From: an uncultured euryarchaeote
GTDB lineage: Archaea > Thermoplasmatota > Poseidoniia > Poseidoniales > Poseidoniaceae
Assembly: GCA_937897005.1 (NCBI GenBank)
Contig: CALCOQ010000318.1
Span: 1-7,796, forward strand
Length of the DNA: 7,796 nucleotides
Direction: 5' to 3'
This document shows positions 5,979-7,796 of the stretch, piece by piece; within the stretch, counting starts at the first letter, position 1, and each line of letters starts with the position of its first letter. Position numbers and translations under genes: made by a program. The notes under the pieces were generated by a model that saw only the letters and a program-made list of their open reading frames with translations, was not told where the DNA came from and made no database searches.

Positions 5979-5979
5979 A
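5957..5979 (+). repeat. Hairpin CACCC-TGT-GGGTG and palindrome TTGTACAA at the start codon
   Basis: A perfect 5-bp stem (5957-5961 with 5965-5969) is followed three bases later by the 8-bp palindrome TTGTACAA (5972-5979), whose last base is the A of the ATG. CAGGG (5943-5947) can alternatively pair with CCCTG (5959-5963). Either could be a protein-binding site or influence translation start. No Shine-Dalgarno sequence is evident between them and the ATG. Confidence 0.4.
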
Positions 5980-7796
5980 TGGGTCGCCGCTCGCCAATGT
6001 GCACTGGCTTCATCCTCGTGCTGCTTTTGGGCTTGCCTTTCGCTGGGTTGGCAGGTGTCAGCGCAGAGAGCAGTGGTGGAATCAATGCTTCTTCATCAAG
6101 CATCGGTCTTGTGCCAAGTGACCCTGTTATGGGGGGTGAGATGGAGATTCGATTGACTCTTCTGAACAGCAACTCGATCATAGCCACAGATATTGAATAT
6201 AGATTTTACAAGGATGGTATAGATTCCACCTCTAAATTCGTGGAGAACACGGTCACCATCGATGCTGGACAGACTGTTGAAGTAACTGCCACATGGGCAG
6301 CATTGAGCGAAGGAGAGCACAAGGTCTGGGTGGAGATAGAGTATGGTGGAGATTCACCTGCTTCTTTCTACAAGTCATTCACAGTCAGTGGTTTGGCGAA
6401 TCTGGAGATAGCCAGTCACAGCATTTCTCCTGAATCTGGAATCAGAGAGGGCGATACTATTGATGTGAGCGTGGAAGTTGAGAACAGTGGAAGTGTTTCA
6501 GCCGGGGCAAGCGACCTTTTCATCGGTATCGAAGGTTTGCCAGAACTGGATCAATTTCAACCGTTAGGTGTTCTCAATTCTTTCGAATCCACTTGGGTCA
6601 ATACCACAATAATAGCACCAGTCGGTGGCGATTATGTGATCGTCATCATGCCAGATGTGAATGATGATGTCGATGAATCGGTAGATGGTGAGGAGGTTCG
6701 AGAGACATTGACCGTCGATCCTGAACCAGATTTCATGCATGCTGATACAACACTCAGTGTTTCCACACCACCTGATTCCATTCGTGGTGATTGGGAGATC
6801 AGTGGGATATTGACCCGCAAACATGCCGTTGGTGCCAGTGAGGTCGAACTTGGCTTCAGTTTTCCAGACCATGAGGCAGTTGGGAGCGAGGTGATCGTCA
6901 TCCAACCAATCACCATTTCGATGGCTGGCGATGATGATATCGTCAATCAATCTTGGAATACCAATCTTACCTGGACCAATCAACTTGAAACTCTGGGTGA
7001 AGGAATTCATCGCCTTGAGGTTCGCATCGACCCATACGGAAAATTGGTACAGGCGTTGACCAGCAATGACTATGCGAATGCAAGCATCGAGATCAGACCC
7101 AAACCCAATGTCTATGTGGACCAATTCGCAAATCCATCCTCGACCAGTGTAGAAGCAGGTGACGTTGTCAATTGGCGAGTCTCAATTCTGAATACAGGAG
7201 AAATTCCAGTCACTGGTGGATTGGAAGTCACATGGGAAGGGCAGACGATTTTCTATCCCATTGGAATGATAGATGCTGGAGCTTCATACATCTGGAATGA
7301 AGATTTGACGACCTTATCCAGCGGGGAGCATCAAGCAGATTTCATTGCGTTCTGGATTGCAGATAACGAGTCATTTGATGCAAACGATGCTGACAGTATT
7401 GCTACTGGAAGCGTGATGGCAACTACATCATTGAATCTTCAATTCGCTACATCCACGGTGACTCTGGTCTCAAGTACTGGTTTGAATTCCAGTCCCCCCT
7501 TGAATCCAGGGACTTACACCTACAGCATCCAACTGACCTCTTCAGGTCTGGGCGAGACCACTCTTATCTGCGAGGATATCACCGCAGGTATCACCAAGAC
7601 ATTGAGCACGGTTGAAGTCAATATCACCGAACGAGGTACCAAGGTTGACATTTCGTGCACTTTTGATACAGGTGAAAGATCAGCGATCATCCTGAATTTC
7701 CGTAGTTTGGATTCAGCAGTCATCTCCAAGCCTCACCAACCAGGTTTCAATGTGGATCGGGCTCAAGGCGACGGATTTGATGGAGACGTCAATTCC
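5979..7796 (+). CDS. Large exported CARDB-repeat protein, 5' part (truncated by window end)
   Basis: This frame is open from ATG 5979 to the last base, 606 codons with no stop, so the gene continues beyond the window. The N-terminus MGRRSPMCTG plus the hydrophobic run FILVLLLGLPFAGLAGVSA is a clear signal peptide (about 1-29); a start at Met7 (5997) is also possible. Repeated beta-sandwich segments follow at about 38-137, 140-247, 255-373 and 377-478. They share the CARDB pattern: N/SG or NTG after the second strand (ENSGSVSAG, LNTGEIPVTG), an aromatic-containing strand, then D-x-x-N/D-x-D near the end (MPDVNDDVDESVDGEE, IDPYG, IADNESFDANDAD). From about 485 a different beta domain begins, with two Cys (531, 560). 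CARDB means cell-adhesion-related domain in bacteria and archaea. An anchor cannot be assessed. Likely a cell-surface or secreted adhesion/structural protein; exact role unknown. Confidence 0.9.
   Translation, partial: MGRRSPMCTGFILVLLLGLPFAGLAGVSAESSGGINASSSSIGLVPSDPVMGGEMEIRLTLLNSNSIIATDIEYRFYKDGIDSTSKFVENTVTIDAGQTVEVTATWAALSEGEHKVWVEIEYGGDSPASFYKSFTVSGLANLEIASHSISPESGIREGDTIDVSVEVENSGSVSAGASDLFIGIEGLPELDQFQPLGVLNSFESTWVNTTIIAPVGGDYVIVIMPDVNDDVDESVDGEEVRETLTVDPEPDFMHADTTLSVSTPPDSIRGDWEISGILTRKHAVGASEVELGFSFPDHEAVGSEVIVIQPITISMAGDDDIVNQSWNTNLTWTNQLETLGEGIHRLEVRIDPYGKLVQALTSNDYANASIEIRPKPNVYVDQFANPSSTSVEAGDVVNWRVSILNTGEIPVTGGLEVTWEGQTIFYPIGMIDAGASYIWNEDLTTLSSGEHQADFIAFWIADNESFDANDADSIATGSVMATTSLNLQFATSTVTLVSSTGLNSSPPLNPGTYTYSIQLTSSGLGETTLICEDITAGITKTLSTVEVNITERGTKVDISCTFDTGERSAIILNFRSLDSAVISKPHQPGFNVDRAQGDGFDGDVNS

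Noticed and set aside
5780..6121. 113-codon + strand frame across the divergent interval
   Set aside because: It overlaps the signal-peptide regions of both secreted-protein genes and contains the inverted repeats. No domain was recognised.
6564..7124. 186-codon minus-strand frame
   Set aside because: It lies entirely inside the + strand CARDB protein, which is open for 606 codons with a signal peptide and repeat pattern. The antisense frame shows no family motif.

Overview
The window looks archaeal. It carries an archaeal/eukaryotic-type initiation factor 1A, a RIO1-family kinase and a two-KH-domain protein of the Dim2/Pno1 type. It also encodes large secreted proteins built from Ig-like/CARDB repeats, one of which ends in a PGF-CTERM-like sorting tail. 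Base composition is near balanced, and GTG and possibly TTG starts occur beside ATG. This mix would fit a marine planktonic euryarchaeote such as Marine Group II (Poseidoniales). That assignment is inference; no rRNA or tRNA gene is present to confirm it.

Layout from left to right. Bases 1-143 hold no complete gene, but contain a small hairpin, a possible TATA-like box and the leader of the first gene. A DEAD-box RNA helicase (144-1685, +) carries all the usual catalytic motifs and a long Asn/Gly/Arg-rich tail with an internal 72-bp tandem duplication. It converges, 40 bp apart, on a minus-strand pair read as aIF1A (3243-2686, GTG start) then RIO1 kinase (2631-1726, GTG start). The KH-domain protein (about 3298-4062, +) is divergent from aIF1A, with only about 54-84 bp between their starts. 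Its 3' end overlaps by 20 bp the 3' end of a minus-strand secreted protein (5851-4043, 602 aa). A 127-bp intergenic segment packed with inverted repeats separates that gene from a second, divergent secreted protein. The second protein starts at 5979 on the + strand and stays open for all 606 codons to the window end.

The left half forms a translation and small-subunit maturation module. RIO1, Dim2-type KH proteins and eIF1A-type factors act on the small ribosomal subunit in Archaea and eukaryotes, and DEAD-box helicases remodel RNA. The right half is a cell-surface module of two divergent exported proteins. I see no CRISPR array, transposon, rRNA or tRNA, and no clearly new multi-gene system. 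The points most worth a second look are the long acidic aIF1A tail ending in a eukaryote-like DIDEL motif, the PGF-CTERM-like tail, the inverted-repeat-rich intergenic region at 5880-5980, and the duplicated low-complexity tail of the helicase.
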